Positions 7,798 through 17,492 are shown, counted from the first letter of the stretch. The stretch is DNA of 64,000 nt from Alistipes ihumii AP11 (GCF_025144665.1 NZ_CP102294.1:2480001-2544000); one strand, 5' to 3'. Numbers and translations: made by a program. The notes: generated by a model not told the origin, from the sequence alone.

Positions 7798-9354
7798 ATG
7801 CCGTTCGACCTTTCTCTCGTTCTCACTCCGAAGCAGGCTTCGGACGTGAAGCACTATCTTCCGCTGATCGCCCGCGACCTGGGGGTGGATTCGTCGCGCG
7901 TCTCGCTGGTGCGCGTCGTGCGGCGTTCGATCGACGCGCGGCGCCGTCCCGTCCGGGTCAATCTGGGCGTCGAGGTGTATGTCGACCGGGAGCGGGAGCC
8001 CGATCCGGTGCGGTTCGACTATCCGTTCGTCGGGGGACGGACGCCCGTGGTGGTGGTCGGGTCGGGTCCGGCGGGGCTGTTCGCCGCATTGCGGCTGATC
8101 GAGCGCGGGTTGCGGCCCGTCGTGCTCGAGCGCGGCAAGGACGTCTCGGCCCGTAAGCGCGACATCGCTCGGATCAATCGCAACGGCGAGGTCGATCCCG
8201 ACAGCAACTACGCTTTCGGCGAGGGCGGGGCCGGGACTTATTCCGACGGCAAGCTGTATACCCGCTCCAAAAAGCGGGGCGACTACCGCAAGGCGCTCGA
8301 GGTGCTTCGCTTTCACGGCGCCGACGAGTCGATTCTCTACGACGCTCATCCGCATATCGGGACCGACCGCCTTCCCCGCATCATCGCGTCGATCCGCCGG
8401 ACGATCGAGCAGGCCGGGGGCGAGTTCGTCTTCGGGGCCCGTGCGACCGGCCTGCGCGTCCGGGAGGACCGTGTCGAGGGCGTGCTGCTCGGCGATACGC
8501 TCGTCGAAGGGGCGGCCGTCGTGCTGGCTGCCGGCCATTCGGCCCGGGACATCTACGAGATGCTCGACCGCTGCGGCGTCGAGCTCGAGGCGAAGGCTTT
8601 CGCTATGGGCGTGCGCGTCGAGCATCCTCAGCGGCTGATCGACGCGGCGCAGTACCATATGCCGGAGCGAGGCGAGTATTTGCCCGCCGCGTCCTACTCG
8701 CTGGTGGAGCAGGTGGGGGGACGGGGCGTCTACTCGTTCTGCATGTGCCCGGGCGGGTTTATCGTGCCGGCCATGACCGGCGGCGGCGAATCGGTCGTCA
8801 ACGGCATGTCGCCGTCGGGACGCAACTCGGTCTTCGCCAACTCGGGTATCGTGACCGAGGTGCGCCTGTCGGATTTCGAGCATCTGCGTTCCGAACACGG
8901 CCCTTTGGCCGGGCTGCGGTTCCAGCAGCAGCTCGAACGGCTGGCCTACGAGCAGGTCGGAGACCGTCAGGTCGCTCCGGCCCAGCGGCTGTCGGATTTC
9001 GTGGCCGGCCGTCGCAGCGGCTCGCTGCCCCGTTGCTCTTACGTGCCCGGCGTCGCGCCGACCCGGGTGGACCGCTGGCTTCCGGAGTTCATGTCCGCCG
9101 CGTTGCGCGGTGGCTTCGTCTCGTTCGGGCGCAAGATACGGGGGTTCGTGACCGATCAGGCGCTCGTCGTAGGCGTCGAGTCCCGTACGTCGTCGCCCGT
9201 GCGCATTCCGCGCGATCCGCTGACGCTGATGCACCCCCGCGTGCAGGGCTTGTTCCCCGCCGGCGAGGGCGCGGGCTACGCGGGCGGCATCGTCTCGGCG
9301 GCGATCGACGGCGAGCGCTGCGCCGACCGCGCGGCCGATTGGATAGCCGGGTAG
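7798..9354 (+). CDS. NAD(P)/FAD-dependent dehydrogenase, COG2509 type
   Basis: The 518-residue protein has an N-terminal ferredoxin-fold-like extension of about 80 residues and then the dinucleotide motif VVVVGSGPAGLFAALRL (GSGPAG at 88-93). The long conserved DSNYAFGEGGAGTYSDGKLYTR segment and the C-terminal LFPAGEGAGYAGGI flavin contact also fit COG2509. These are soluble FAD proteins of undefined substrate, distantly related to geranylgeranyl reductases. It is transcribed alone from a divergent promoter shared with the glycosyltransferase. The family is secure; the reaction is not known. Confidence 0.88.
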   Translation: MPFDLSLVLTPKQASDVKHYLPLIARDLGVDSSRVSLVRVVRRSIDARRRPVRVNLGVEVYVDREREPDPVRFDYPFVGGRTPVVVVGSGPAGLFAALRLIERGLRPVVLERGKDVSARKRDIARINRNGEVDPDSNYAFGEGGAGTYSDGKLYTRSKKRGDYRKALEVLRFHGADESILYDAHPHIGTDRLPRIIASIRRTIEQAGGEFVFGARATGLRVREDRVEGVLLGDTLVEGAAVVLAAGHSARDIYEMLDRCGVELEAKAFAMGVRVEHPQRLIDAAQYHMPERGEYLPAASYSLVEQVGGRGVYSFCMCPGGFIVPAMTGGGESVVNGMSPSGRNSVFANSGIVTEVRLSDFEHLRSEHGPLAGLRFQQQLERLAYEQVGDRQVAPAQRLSDFVAGRRSGSLPRCSYVPGVAPTRVDRWLPEFMSAALRGGFVSFGRKIRGFVTDQALVVGVESRTSSPVRIPRDPLTLMHPRVQGLFPAGEGAGYAGGIVSAAIDGERCADRAADWIAG

Positions 9355-9418
9355 GCTGCTTCCGGCCGATGCCGTCCGTCTCTTTGTTGTCGGCCGGTCC
9401 GTCGGAGACTGTGCGGTA

Positions 9419-9705
9419 TTGTTACTAACAAGGAAAAATAATATGGGTCAATACAAATCAATATGCAATCCTAATAATAGAGCTTACAACACTTTTACGG
9501 AGTTGTGGCTTCACAATAGATAAACAAGAACTTAAAGATTGGTATTTCAATGAGTTTGAGATTGTGATGAAAGAAAAGAGATTACAACTTCCAATGATAG
9601 ATATAGAAGGTGTAGAACAACATAGCGACAATATGTATTGTCGCAAATGTCATTGGTCTGTTGTAAAACTAATAATGAATTGACATAATAAAATGTTAGT
9701 AACAA
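9419..9705. other. AT-rich islet with 12-bp inverted ends (possible mini-element)
   Basis: These 287 bases are strikingly AT-rich against GC-rich neighbours. They begin with TTGTTACTAACA (9419-9430) and end with its exact reverse complement (9694-9705). No transposase is encoded, and I see no convincing target-site duplication in the flanks. It could be a non-autonomous element, an IS remnant or a horizontally acquired gene fragment. Confidence 0.5.
9429..9683 (+). pseudogene. Open remnant inside AT-rich islet, CxxC protein fragment
   Basis: The frame is open from just after a stop at 9426 to TGA at 9681-9683, but has no ATG before about position 9567. Its translation contains LKDWYFNEFEIVMKEKRLQ and near the end YCRKCHWSVV, a CxxC pair like half of a zinc ribbon. 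Codon use is AT-rich, unlike every neighbour. A second short frame from ATG 9443 (26 codons) runs into a stop. It reads as the decayed 3' part of a foreign gene; I do not recognise the parent. Confidence 0.35.
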
Positions 9706-9775
9706 GTGGCTTACTCTCCCTAAAAGTTGGGTTAGCCACCGAACATTATCGGCTTACGAAGGATTGTCCGTCGGA

Positions 9776-9800
9776 ACCGGCTCGGACGGGGCCGGTTTTA
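9776..9800 (+). terminator. Possible plus-strand terminator
   Basis: AACCGGC and GCCGGTT form a 7-bp stem followed by TTTTATT. It points in the plus direction, downstream of the islet, and overlaps the end of the beta-lactamase frame. Confidence 0.35.
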
Positions 9801-10698
9801 TTCCCGTTCGACGAAATAGTCGTAGACGATTCGTGAAATGCCGGCGATCGTCGTATCGTTCGTGCGGTCGTCCTCGAAGGAGTTTGCGACCGGCACGGCC
9901 ATGTAGTACGTCGTGCCGTCGGGCAGCCGGACGAACGCCAGATCGTTGTCGGCCGCCGTCATGCCCTCGGCGCTTCGCAGCGAGCTGCCGGTCTTGTCGC
10001 CCGCGACGACGTCTCCGGGGAGCACGCTGCGGATTCGGCGGATCCCGGTCCGCGAGGCGATCATGGCTTCCTCGACGAGTTTTCTCCGTTCGGCCGGCAA
10101 TAGGCCGGCCCGTATCGAGTCGCTCCAGCATCCGGACGGCCGCTTCGGCCGTCGTGCGGTTGAGATACTGGTTCTCGAACCGCTCGTGCATGGTTTGCTC
10201 CGTCGCTGCGATCGTAACGCCCCGGATACCCTGCCGCCGGACATAGCGATCGACGGCCTCGGGTCCTCCCGCTGCGGCCAGCAGAATGTCGCACGCATTG
10301 TTGTCGCTGACGATCAGTGCGTAGCGGATCAGGTCGCGGACCGCCAGAGTGCCTCCCTGCGGAATGGAATCCCTCAGCGGACTGTGCGTGTCCCGAGGCA
10401 GCCGGCTCTCCCCGAAGGAGAGGAGACTGTCCGGCGACAGGCCGGACCCGCCCGCGGGGTCCAGCACGGCCAGCGCCTGATAGAATTTGAAGACGCTCAT
10501 CGTGGGCAGCTCGGCTTTCTCCTCGATACTGGCGATCATCCGGCCGTCGTTCAGTACGGCGACGGCTACCGTCGCCTGCCTGTCCCGGAGGAAAGTCCGG
10601 ATGCTTTTTTCGAGCGCGCGGTCGCGGGCGGACATGTCTGCTGCGGCGAGCGACAAACAGCCCAGACAGACGATTCGCTTTATGGTGTGGGCTATCAT
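9798..10698 (-). pseudogene. Class A beta-lactamase, frameshifted
   Basis: The first frame starts at 10698 with a signal peptide and carries the acylation motif S68-V-F-K71, SDN at 131-133 and EQTMHERFENQYLN near the omega-loop glutamate. It continues to about residue 197 (LERLDTG). The remaining third lies in another frame: LLPAERRKLVEEAM, TGIRRIRSVLPGD, the KTGSS motif, and a stop at 9798. The switch falls within 10091-10116, a stretch with two GGCCGGC copies around AATA. The pieces together match the CfxA/PER-like class A2 group of Bacteroidetes, acting in the periplasm on cephalosporins. It is either a recent null allele or an assembly error in this GC-rich hairpin; all catalytic motifs survive across the two frames. 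Confidence 0.85.
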
Positions 10699-11017
10699 AT
10701 GATACGTATCTTTACGGTTCGGCTGCAACGCCCTTTTTCGGCCCGTGCGGCCGGAATGGCGATTGCGCGGGCCGGAAAGGGAAAGCTCGCGGCCCGGCGG
10801 GGTCGCGAGCTGTGACGGGCGATATGTCGTTTCTCCGGAATCATGCCGTACTTTTGGCGGGGACGATTCTCGAAGCGTTTTGAGCACAATAATAACAAAA
10901 GGAGTTCGGCATATCGCTCCTTCTGTCGTCCTTCGGCCGGCTTCCCGAAATGCGGGCGAGCCGGCCGGCGGTGGATATACGACCGGAAGAATGCGATGTT
11001 GTGTGTCCAGGGCGCGT
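10699..11017. other. Intergenic gap, nothing recognised
   Basis: This 319-base gap lies upstream of the beta-lactamase and downstream of cysK, both on the minus strand. I see no TAnnTTTG box on the strand that would serve the beta-lactamase, and no clear terminator hairpin for cysK. Confidence 0.4.
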
Positions 11018-11965
11018 TTACAGCGGATAGTCCTCGAATGCGTACAGGGCGGTCGACAGGTAGCGTTCGCCCGTGTCGGGCAGCAGCGCGACGATCAGCT
11101 TGCCGGCATTTTCGGGCTCTTCGGCAAGACGGGTCGCCGCGCAGACCGCCGCTCCCGACGAAATGCCGACGAGTAGCCCTTCGTCGCGCGCCAGCTCGCG
11201 GCCGGTGCGGATCGCGTCGTCTCCGGCTACGGTAACGATCCGGTCGACTACGCTGCGGTCGAACGTTTCGGGAACGAATCCCGCGCCGATGCCCTGAATC
11301 TTGTGGGGCCCCGCTTGGCCCCCCGACAGTACCGGCGACTCGGCCGGCTCGACGGCCACGATCCGTACGGACGGTTTCAGTTCCTTGAGCCGGGCGCCGA
11401 CGCCGCTGACCGTGCCTCCCGTACCGACGCCGGCCACGAACAGGTCGATCCGTCCGTCCGTGTCGCGCCAGATTTCCTCGGCCGTCGTCCTTCTGTGCAC
11501 GGCCGGATTGGCCGGATTGGCGAACTGCTGGAGAATGACCGCGCCCGGCGTACCGTCGCGCAGTTGCTCCGCCTTGGCGATAGCCCCTGTCATGCCTTCG
11601 GCTCCGGGCGTCAGCACGATGCGGGCTCCGAGGGCCGCGAGCAGGTTGCGCCGCTCGACGCTCATCGTGTCGGGCATCGTCAGCGTCACGCGGTATCCTT
11701 TGGACGCTCCGACAAGCGCCAGCCCGACCCCCGTATTGCCGCTCGTGGGCTCGATGATCTCGGCCCCGGGCTTCAGAATGCCCCTTCGCTCGGCGTCTTC
11801 GATCATCGCCAGCGCGATGCGGTCCTTGACGCTTCCTCCCGGGTTGAAATATTCCAACTTGGCGATCAACGTCGCCTTCAGGCCGTGCTCACGGCTGTAG
11901 TTCGACAGTTCCAGCAACGGCGTGCCGCCGATCAGATCCGTCAGATGCTTGGCTATTTTGCTCAT
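11018..11965 (-). CDS. cysK: Cysteine synthase A (O-acetylserine sulfhydrylase)
   Basis: The PLP enzyme makes cysteine from O-acetylserine and sulfide in the cytosol. The 315-residue protein has the PLP lysine K47 in NPGGSVKDR, the substrate loop TSGNTG at 74-79, the phosphate-binding GTGGT segment and a GISSGAA motif near the C-terminus, all typical of CysK. The start at 11965 ([14 protein letters not shown]) was chosen because family members begin just before the [10 protein letters not shown] stretch; the frame remains open upstream but without family-like sequence. It has its own promoter-like box. The product may cooperate with cysQ further along, which relieves inhibition during sulfate assimilation. 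Confidence 0.96.
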   Translation of the reverse strand: MSKIAKHLTDLIGGTPLLELSNYSREHGLKATLIAKLEYFNPGGSVKDRIALAMIEDAERRGILKPGAEIIEPTSGNTGVGLALVGASKGYRVTLTMPDTMSVERRNLLAALGARIVLTPGAEGMTGAIAKAEQLRDGTPGAVILQQFANPANPAVHRRTTAEEIWRDTDGRIDLFVAGVGTGGTVSGVGARLKELKPSVRIVAVEPAESPVLSGGQAGPHKIQGIGAGFVPETFDRSVVDRIVTVAGDDAIRTGRELARDEGLLVGISSGAAVCAATRLAEEPENAGKLIVALLPDTGERYLSTALYAFEDYPL

Positions 11966-11991
11966 ATCGGTAGATTTTAAATCGTGTTTCG

Positions 11992-11999
11992 CAAAGATG
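11992..11999 (-). promoter_or_regulatory. -7-like box for cysK
   Basis: CATCTTTG on the minus strand differs from TAnnTTTG at the first base. It lies 27 bases upstream of the cysK ATG. Confidence 0.4.
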
Positions 12000-12180
12000 C
12001 GGCCGAAACTTCCGCCCGCTTCGGGGATACCATCGCCCGTTCTGTCTTCCTTCCCATTCGTCTCTACCTTCCCGTCCGCCCGGCCCTTCCTTTTTGACAG
12101 CCGTCGCAGGCGCTTCCCGTTCGCTTCTTCGTGCGAGGCACTTTCGGGACCTGCGGATGCGATGCCCGTCCGGCCTGCGT

Positions 12181-13824
12181 CTATTTGTTCCGGTCCGAAA
12201 AGAGCCATTTGAGCATTTGCAGCAGGATCAGCACCGAGGCGGCGATCAGAATGAAACGTCCGTAGGCGTTTCCCTTGTCGAACACCATCAGCAGCGCCGA
12301 ACCGATGAACAGCCCGACCAGTACGATCACGTAGGCTATCCGCCGGCTGATCGCCTTGATCGTCCGGACGAACAGCGCGTTGTCGTCGAGCCGGATGTCG
12401 TGCTTGATCTTGCCCTCTTTGAGTTTGTAGAGTATCTCGCTCGCGTCGTCCGGGAAGCTGCGGATAAAACCGACGTAGCTCGACAGCGTATCGTACAGCA
12501 TGCCGGCGATTTTGCGCGGCGCGTATTTTTCCTTGACGATCTGCTTGGCATAAGGGAGAATGATCGGCGCGAGCGAAAGCTGCGGGTCGAGCGTCGCGGC
12601 GAATTTCTCGAGCGTAGCGAGCGCCTTGATCAGCATGAAGATGCCCGAGGGAATCTGCAGCTGGTATTTGACGATCACGTCGATGCACGCCTGCATCGCT
12701 CCGGCGAAGTTCACCGTCTCGATCGGCACTCCCGTGTACTGCATCATCATCTGGTGTATTTCGAATCGCAGCTCTTCCTCGCGCTCGAAGAATTTTTTGC
12801 CGCAGAGCGTGATCAGGGCCTTCGAGATCGTATCGCCGTTGCGGCGGGCGAAGCCGATAGCGAAATCCGACAGGAAGTTCAAGTCGCGCGGCGTCAGCGC
12901 GCCGACCATGCCGAAATCGATCATCGCGATTACGTTGCCCGGCATGATGAAGATGTTGCCGGCGTGCGGGTCGGCGTGGAAGAATCCGTGCCTCAGAATC
13001 ATCGTCAGCAGCATGTCGGCTCCGTTGACGGCGATCCGGTGCGTGTCGAGCCCGGCCGCCCGCAGCGCGGGCGGATCGTCGGGAGCGATGCCCCGGATAC
13101 GTTCCATTACGAGCAGTCTTTTCGTGCAGTATCGGCTGTATACCAACGGAATATGCACGGTCGGATCGTCCTTGAACATCGTCTGGAACCGGTAAATGTT
13201 CGAGGCTTCGAGCGTGTAGTCGAGCTCCTTGAGGATCGTTGCCGAAAACTCGTCGATCAGTCCGACGATATTCACGGCCGCCAGTTCGGGATAGCGCTTG
13301 GCGAAGCTGCGCGCCAGATGCTTGAGCAGGTAAATGTCGAGCTTGATCTTGTTCTCGATATACGGACGCCGGATCTTGACGATCACTTCGTCTCCCGAGC
13401 GGAGCCTTCCCTCGTAGACTTGTCCGATCGACGCGGCGGCCAGCGGCGTCGTATTGAACTCGGAGAATATTTCGTCGATCGGGGCGCCCAGCTCTTTCTC
13501 GATCAGCGAAAGCGCGTAGTCGTTGTCGAACGGCAACGCGCGCGATTGCAGTTTCTTGAGTTCGATGCGGAATTTCTCGGAGACCATGTCGGGCCGGTCG
13601 GCCAGTATTTGGCCGAACTTGACGAACGTGGGGCCCAGGTCCTCGATCGTCATCCGGATGCGCTCGGGCGTCGTGTGCACCGTCTTCTGCACTTTCCTTC
13701 TGCGGCGCCGCGAGAAACGGGTGTGGGAAAACAGCTCGCCGAGCGAGTGCTTGGTCAGAATGCCCAGAATCTGCAAGGCGCGGCGAAACTGGAGGATGGA
13801 TATGTAGACGTTCACTATTTTCAT
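12181..13824 (-). CDS. ABC1/UbiB-family atypical kinase
   Basis: The 547-residue protein carries the family hallmarks: GPTFVKFGQ (K69xGQ72) near the N-terminus, an alanine-rich nucleotide loop [10 protein letters not shown] in place of the usual glycine loop, the catalytic [11 protein letters not shown] and metal-binding IDFGMVG. Two C-terminal hydrophobic segments anchor it in the membrane. Related proteins (UbiB, AarF, ADCK) are ATPases or kinases supporting isoprenoid-quinone synthesis or lipid handling. In a menaquinone user such as this, the exact role is not established. Its ATG overlaps the stop of the upstream phasin-like gene (ATGA), indicating coupling. Confidence 0.92.
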   Translation of the reverse strand: MKIVNVYISILQFRRALQILGILTKHSLGELFSHTRFSRRRRRKVQKTVHTTPERIRMTIEDLGPTFVKFGQILADRPDMVSEKFRIELKKLQSRALPFDNDYALSLIEKELGAPIDEIFSEFNTTPLAAASIGQVYEGRLRSGDEVIVKIRRPYIENKIKLDIYLLKHLARSFAKRYPELAAVNIVGLIDEFSATILKELDYTLEASNIYRFQTMFKDDPTVHIPLVYSRYCTKRLLVMERIRGIAPDDPPALRAAGLDTHRIAVNGADMLLTMILRHGFFHADPHAGNIFIMPGNVIAMIDFGMVGALTPRDLNFLSDFAIGFARRNGDTISKALITLCGKKFFEREEELRFEIHQMMMQYTGVPIETVNFAGAMQACIDVIVKYQLQIPSGIFMLIKALATLEKFAATLDPQLSLAPIILPYAKQIVKEKYAPRKIAGMLYDTLSSYVGFIRSFPDDASEILYKLKEGKIKHDIRLDDNALFVRTIKAISRRIAYVIVLVGLFIGSALLMVFDKGNAYGRFILIAASVLILLQMLKWLFSDRNK

Positions 13825-14150
13825 GGCTTTCTCTCGTTCAGGGTTCGGTTCAGTTCCTCGAGCGTCCGGTTCAGCCGGTCGATCCGGTCGATCAGCTCTC
13901 CGTATTCGGCCGGGCGCTTTTCCCTGCCGGATTCCCGTTGGGAGGAACGTGCGAACGCCTGCCTCAGCAGCAGTTCGTCCCGGAGCGCCTCGACGGCGGC
14001 CAGAACGCCTTCGGCCAGCCGCTCGCCGTAGCGGGGATCGGCGCTCGTTTTACGGGCGATGACTTCCGAAACCTTGTCTACGAACGCTTCCCGTTCAGTC
14101 AGCCCGACCGTCAGGGCCAGTCGCAACAGCCTGTTGTAGATTTCCTTCAT
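13821..14150 (-). CDS. Phasin-like coiled-coil protein
   Basis: This 109-residue acidic/basic helical protein ([17 protein letters not shown] start) has a C-terminal heptad-rich stretch, [19 protein letters not shown]. Similar small proteins, sometimes called phasin or PhaI-like, often precede ABC1 kinase genes, and the stop here overlaps the kinase ATG by four bases. Polyhydroxyalkanoate binding is not implied; a partner or regulator of the kinase is an inference from position. The start at 14150 follows the family-like N-terminus; an upstream extension in the same frame is low-complexity and unlikely. Confidence 0.65.
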   Translation of the reverse strand: MKEIYNRLLRLALTVGLTEREAFVDKVSEVIARKTSADPRYGERLAEGVLAAVEALRDELLLRQAFARSSQRESGREKRPAEYGELIDRIDRLNRTLEELNRTLNERKP

Positions 14151-14593
14151 GACGGATGGAATATCGGTTGTGCAATAATACGTATTTTTCGTTGCTTTTC
14201 TTCGTTTTGCGCGGTTATTTGTCTCGAAGGCGTCGGGCCGTGCTCCGGAGCGGGTCGTCGGGAAGCGTTTCCTGCGCTCGGGATGTTTCGCCACGGAGGC
14301 TCGTGCGAAAGACGGGCGAATGTTCAAAAAGCGTGCTGTACGTTCGGTCGTGGGCCGCGATCCGTCCCGAACGTTTCGCGCGGAGCTTTCCGGACAGGGC
14401 CTCCGCTTTCCGACGCGCGTTCTTTCGCTTGGCAGGGGAATTCTGCCGGCGGATCGGATTTTGCCGGGGCATTCCCGGTTTTCTTTGTATCGATACGCGG
14501 AGACGGGACGTCGGTTCGTTCACAAAACAAAATCCCTCTTGCGCATGGCGCAAGAGGGATTTTCATCCTCGATTCGGTAATCGTCCGGCTCAT
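14151..14593. other. Intergenic region with one terminator
   Basis: The 443 bases lie between rpmA and the phasin-like gene, all on the minus strand. Apart from the hairpin at 14529-14563 I see no gene, and no strict TAnnTTTG box facing the phasin-like gene. Confidence 0.5.
14529..14563 (-). terminator. Terminator of rplU-rpmA operon
   Basis: AAAATCCCTCTTGCGC pairs with GCGCAAGAGGGATTTT around an ATG loop. The A-run side lies in the direction of minus-strand transcription, 31 bases past rpmA. It may work on both strands. Confidence 0.9.
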
Positions 14594-14851
14594 CTACGAC
14601 AGAGGAGTCACCGAGACGTACGATCTGTTCTTTTCCTTTTTCTTGAAGGTAACCACTCCGTCTACCAGAGCGTACAGCGTGTGGTCCTTGCCCATGCCAA
14701 CGTTCTCGCCCGCATTGTGCACGGTACCTCTCTGGCGAACCAGAATATTGCCCGCTTTGGCAACCTGACCGCCGAAAAGTTTCACGCCGAGACGCTTGCT
14801 TTCGGATTCCCGACCGTTCTTGGAGCTACCTACCCCTTTTTTGTGTGCCAT
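14594..14851 (-). CDS. rpmA: 50S ribosomal protein L27
   Basis: The 85-residue protein starts [16 protein letters not shown] and contains the L27 core [24 protein letters not shown]27 reaches the peptidyl-transferase centre through its N-terminal tail, where it contacts the tRNA ends. No cleavable Firmicutes-type leader is present. It follows rplU by 19 bases, the conserved L21-L27 pair, and is closed by a strong terminator. Confidence 0.97.
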   Translation of the reverse strand: MAHKKGVGSSKNGRESESKRLGVKLFGGQVAKAGNILVRQRGTVHNAGENVGMGKDHTLYALVDGVVTFKKKEKNRSYVSVTPLS

Positions 14852-14870
14852 GGTAATTTGGTTTTAAACG

Positions 14871-15182
14871 TTAAGCCTTGATTTCGTCGATTTGAATCTG
14901 AGTCAAGCACTGCCGATGGCCGTTCTTGACCTGATAGCCTTTCCTTCTCTTCTTCTTGAAGACGATTACCTTGTCGTCCTTCAGGTGTTTGAGAATGGTT
15001 GCGCTGACTGCGGCCCCTTCCACTACAGGTGTGCCGACCTTGACCTGACCGTCGTTGTCCGTGAGCAGGATTTTGTCGAAGCTCAGCGAGGAACCTTCAT
15101 CCCCCGCGAGACGGTGAACATAGAGCTTCCGACCCTTTTCAACCTTGAATTGTTGACCTGCGATTTCTACGATTGCGTACAT
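14871..15182 (-). CDS. rplU: 50S ribosomal protein L21
   Basis: The 103-residue protein (MYAIVEIAGQQFKVEKG start) is full-length L21, an early assembly protein binding 23S rRNA. The C-terminal basic FKKKRRKGYQVKNGHRQ contact region is present. The start at 15182 fits the universal L21 N-terminus. It is first in the rplU-rpmA operon, with a canonical promoter about 40 bases upstream and an A/T-rich leader. Confidence 0.97.
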   Translation of the reverse strand: MYAIVEIAGQQFKVEKGRKLYVHRLAGDEGSSLSFDKILLTDNDGQVKVGTPVVEGAAVSATILKHLKDDKVIVFKKKRRKGYQVKNGHRQCLTQIQIDEIKA

Positions 15183-15565
15183 TAATATTAATGTTGAATT
15201 AATTCGTTGTACAGATTGGACCGCAAAGATAGCAAGGTTTTTCCGAAAAAGCAAAGTCCGGCTCCCATTATTTCGCCGTTCCGTCGGGAATCGGGCCTGT
15301 TCGTCTTGTATTCTCGGGAGGTGCGGAGCCGGAAGCCGGTTTCGCAAGCGGCCCTTTCCCCTTACGGTCGAGACCTCCGGCGCAACGGACCGTGCCTTGT
15401 GCGTCGAATAAAAGAGCTGACCGGCGGATCGGTCGCGGTCGGAACACCCCGTTCGGGAGCCGCTGCCGGCCGTTCCGCATGCCGCCGCGCCGCGCAAAAT
15501 TTGAGGAAGTCGGAATAAAAGCGTACATTAGACAAATTTTTCGAGGACGATTTCGGGAAAATATT
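15183..15565. other. Intergenic region between divergent genes
   Basis: The 383 bases separate rplU (minus) from the DUF4286 gene (plus). The rplU promoter lies in the first 60 bases. The rest is GC-rich, and I see no gene and no clear plus-strand -7 box. Confidence 0.5.
15224..15231 (-). promoter_or_regulatory. -7 box of rplU-rpmA
   Basis: TATCTTTG on the minus strand is a perfect TAnnTTTG match, with a TTTG element about 20 bases further upstream, as in Bacteroides promoters. Confidence 0.8.
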
Positions 15566-15871
15566 ATGTATATTGTCAATACTTCGTTCATGGTGGAGCC
15601 GTCGGTGCACGACCGCTGGCTGAAGTTCGTTACGGAAAAGTACATCCCCGCGCTCCGCGCACGCGGTTTCGGAAAGGTCGTTTTCACCCGGGTGCTGTCG
15701 GTCGATGCGGAGGATCATTTCACTTATTCGCTTCAGGTGAATGCGGACGATATGGAGGCTTACCGCCTCATAGTCGACGAGCTGTTCGCCGAGTACGCGG
15801 CGACGGCCGGGGCGCTGTTCGGACAACGGGTGCTGTGGTTCAATTCACTGATGAAACGGGTCGAGTATTAA
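15566..15871 (+). CDS. DUF4286 family protein
   Basis: This 101-residue soluble protein (MYIVNTSFMVEPSVHDRWL start) matches the DUF4286 family, small alpha/beta proteins that are nearly universal in Bacteroidetes. The fold resembles an antibiotic-biosynthesis-monooxygenase-like dimeric barrel, but no active site is known. The start at 15566 follows an A/T-rich stretch and gives the usual family length; the frame is open upstream without family resemblance. The GH31 gene begins four bases after its stop, so they are probably co-transcribed, though a functional link is not evident. Confidence 0.8.
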   Translation: MYIVNTSFMVEPSVHDRWLKFVTEKYIPALRARGFGKVVFTRVLSVDAEDHFTYSLQVNADDMEAYRLIVDELFAEYAATAGALFGQRVLWFNSLMKRVEY

Positions 15872-15875
15872 AGCG

Positions 15876-17450
15876 ATGGAAGCAAGAAAGATAATCGGTT
15901 CGGCCGTCCTGGCCGCATGGGCGCTGATCCTGTCGGCGGGAACGGCGGCGGGACAGTACAAGTCGAAGATCGACGTATTGAAAGGAGAGAAATGGTGGGG
16001 GGTGTTCGTGACCGGCGAACAGATGATGCCCCTCGAAAAACCGTTCCCGCAGACCGACCTGTCGACATGGGTCAAGAGTCAAGCGACCCCTTTCCTCGTT
16101 TCGAGCAGGGGACGCTATATATGGAGCCGCGAGCCGTTCAAGATCGAGTTCACGGGAAGCGGCTTTCTGATCGATTCGCCGGTCGAGCAGGTCGAGGCCG
16201 TGACGGGCGGCAAGACGCTTCGGGAGGCTTATCTGGTGTGTTGTCACCGCAATTTTCCGCCGAAGGAGGGTAACGGCGTTCCGGCCGAAGGATTCTTTAC
16301 CGCTCCTCTGTACGATATGACCGGCGAGATTCCTTTCGGTGCTACGGCCGGACAGATTCGCGATTTCGCGGAAAGCCTGCTCGCGTCCGGTTATCCCTCC
16401 GGCACGCTGGTCGTACCGAGCGGCTGGCAGCAAACCATCGGCAGCTTTACGCCCAGTTGGAACGAGTACGGCGATTTCGCGGCGCTCGCTCGCGAGCTTC
16501 ACGAGCGGGGATTCCGCGTGCTGCTGACCGTCACTCCGTTCGTCAGCGGCGACGGCCCGATATTCAGAGCCTATCGCAACAGCGGAGCTTTCGTCCGGAT
16601 GTCGGACGGCAGGGCCGCTATCGCCGAATGGGCCGGCGGGTACAGCGCTTTCTACGATATTACCGACCCGCAGGTCTTCGACATGCTGCGCGACCGGCTG
16701 ACCGCATTGCAGGACAGTTGCGGGGTCGACGGGTTCGTGTTCGACTGCGAGGCGGCGTTGCCCTATGCCCGGTTTTCGCGGGAAGGGACGGCCGAGTACC
16801 TGAAAAAGTGGAGCGAATTGGGGCTCGGGTTCGGTTACAGCCTCTACACGATCAGCCGGACGAGGGGAATGGCGCCCTATGTCAGCGATTTGCAGATGGA
16901 CGCCCGCCTCGACTGGGCTTTTCTTCCGCAGGCCGTTTCCAATCTGATTTCGGCCAATCTGCTCGGTTTTCCTTACAGTACGGTCCGGGCCGATCCGGCG
17001 CAGCCGGCCGATTCGGCGGGTGTCGACCAGAAGCTGCTGCTACGCTACATGCAGTTGGCCTCTCTGCTTCCCGTTTCTGCGATCGGGATGGCTCCGTGGC
17101 GGATAACCGATCCTCAGATTGCCCGGCAGTGCCGCGACGCGCTGGAGATACGCGGAAAGCTCGGCGGGTATTACGCCGCTTTGGCGGCGGAGTCTTCGCG
17201 CACGGCCGAACCGTTGGTCCGTCACATGGAGTACGAGTTTCCCCGTAACGGGTTCACCGATTGCAACGACCAGTTCATGATCGGGTCGAAGTATCTGGTC
17301 GCGCCGCTGCTGGGCGAAAGCGACACGCGGACCGTGCGTTTCCCCCGGGGCGTCTGGATCGGGCCTCAAGGCGAGCGGTTCAAGGGACCGTTGGTGACGA
17401 CGGTGACCTCCCGCGACGGCGAGCTGCTGATTTTCGAGTCGGCCAAGTAG
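15876..17450 (+). CDS. Glycoside hydrolase family 31 enzyme, secreted
   Basis: The 524-residue protein has a signal peptide ending near GTAAGQ (residues 21-27), so it acts in the periplasm or outside. The catalytic barrel includes GVDGFVFDCEA, placing D290 as the likely nucleophile, and NLLGFPYSTVRADPA, with D373 as the likely acid/base. GH31 members are mostly alpha-glucosidases or alpha-xylosidases, but this short form lacks the long N- and C-terminal beta domains of classical enzymes and is closer to compact sulfoquinovosidase- or alpha-galactosidase-like members. The substrate is not assigned. No SusC/SusD pair lies nearby, so it is not within a standard polysaccharide utilisation locus. 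Confidence 0.82.
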   Translation: MEARKIIGSAVLAAWALILSAGTAAGQYKSKIDVLKGEKWWGVFVTGEQMMPLEKPFPQTDLSTWVKSQATPFLVSSRGRYIWSREPFKIEFTGSGFLIDSPVEQVEAVTGGKTLREAYLVCCHRNFPPKEGNGVPAEGFFTAPLYDMTGEIPFGATAGQIRDFAESLLASGYPSGTLVVPSGWQQTIGSFTPSWNEYGDFAALARELHERGFRVLLTVTPFVSGDGPIFRAYRNSGAFVRMSDGRAAIAEWAGGYSAFYDITDPQVFDMLRDRLTALQDSCGVDGFVFDCEAALPYARFSREGTAEYLKKWSELGLGFGYSLYTISRTRGMAPYVSDLQMDARLDWAFLPQAVSNLISANLLGFPYSTVRADPAQPADSAGVDQKLLLRYMQLASLLPVSAIGMAPWRITDPQIARQCRDALEIRGKLGGYYAALAAESSRTAEPLVRHMEYEFPRNGFTDCNDQFMIGSKYLVAPLLGESDTRTVRFPRGVWIGPQGERFKGPLVTTVTSRDGELLIFESAK

Positions 17451-17492
17451 ACCGGGAACGGAATTTTTGCTCACACTATAAACGACTGCATT

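Noticed and set aside
7012-9234. Long minus-strand open frame running into pyrC from upstream
   Set aside because: It is antisense to the GT2-to-dehydrogenase region and rich in Arg, Ala and His with no family resemblance. The real dihydroorotase begins at 7011.
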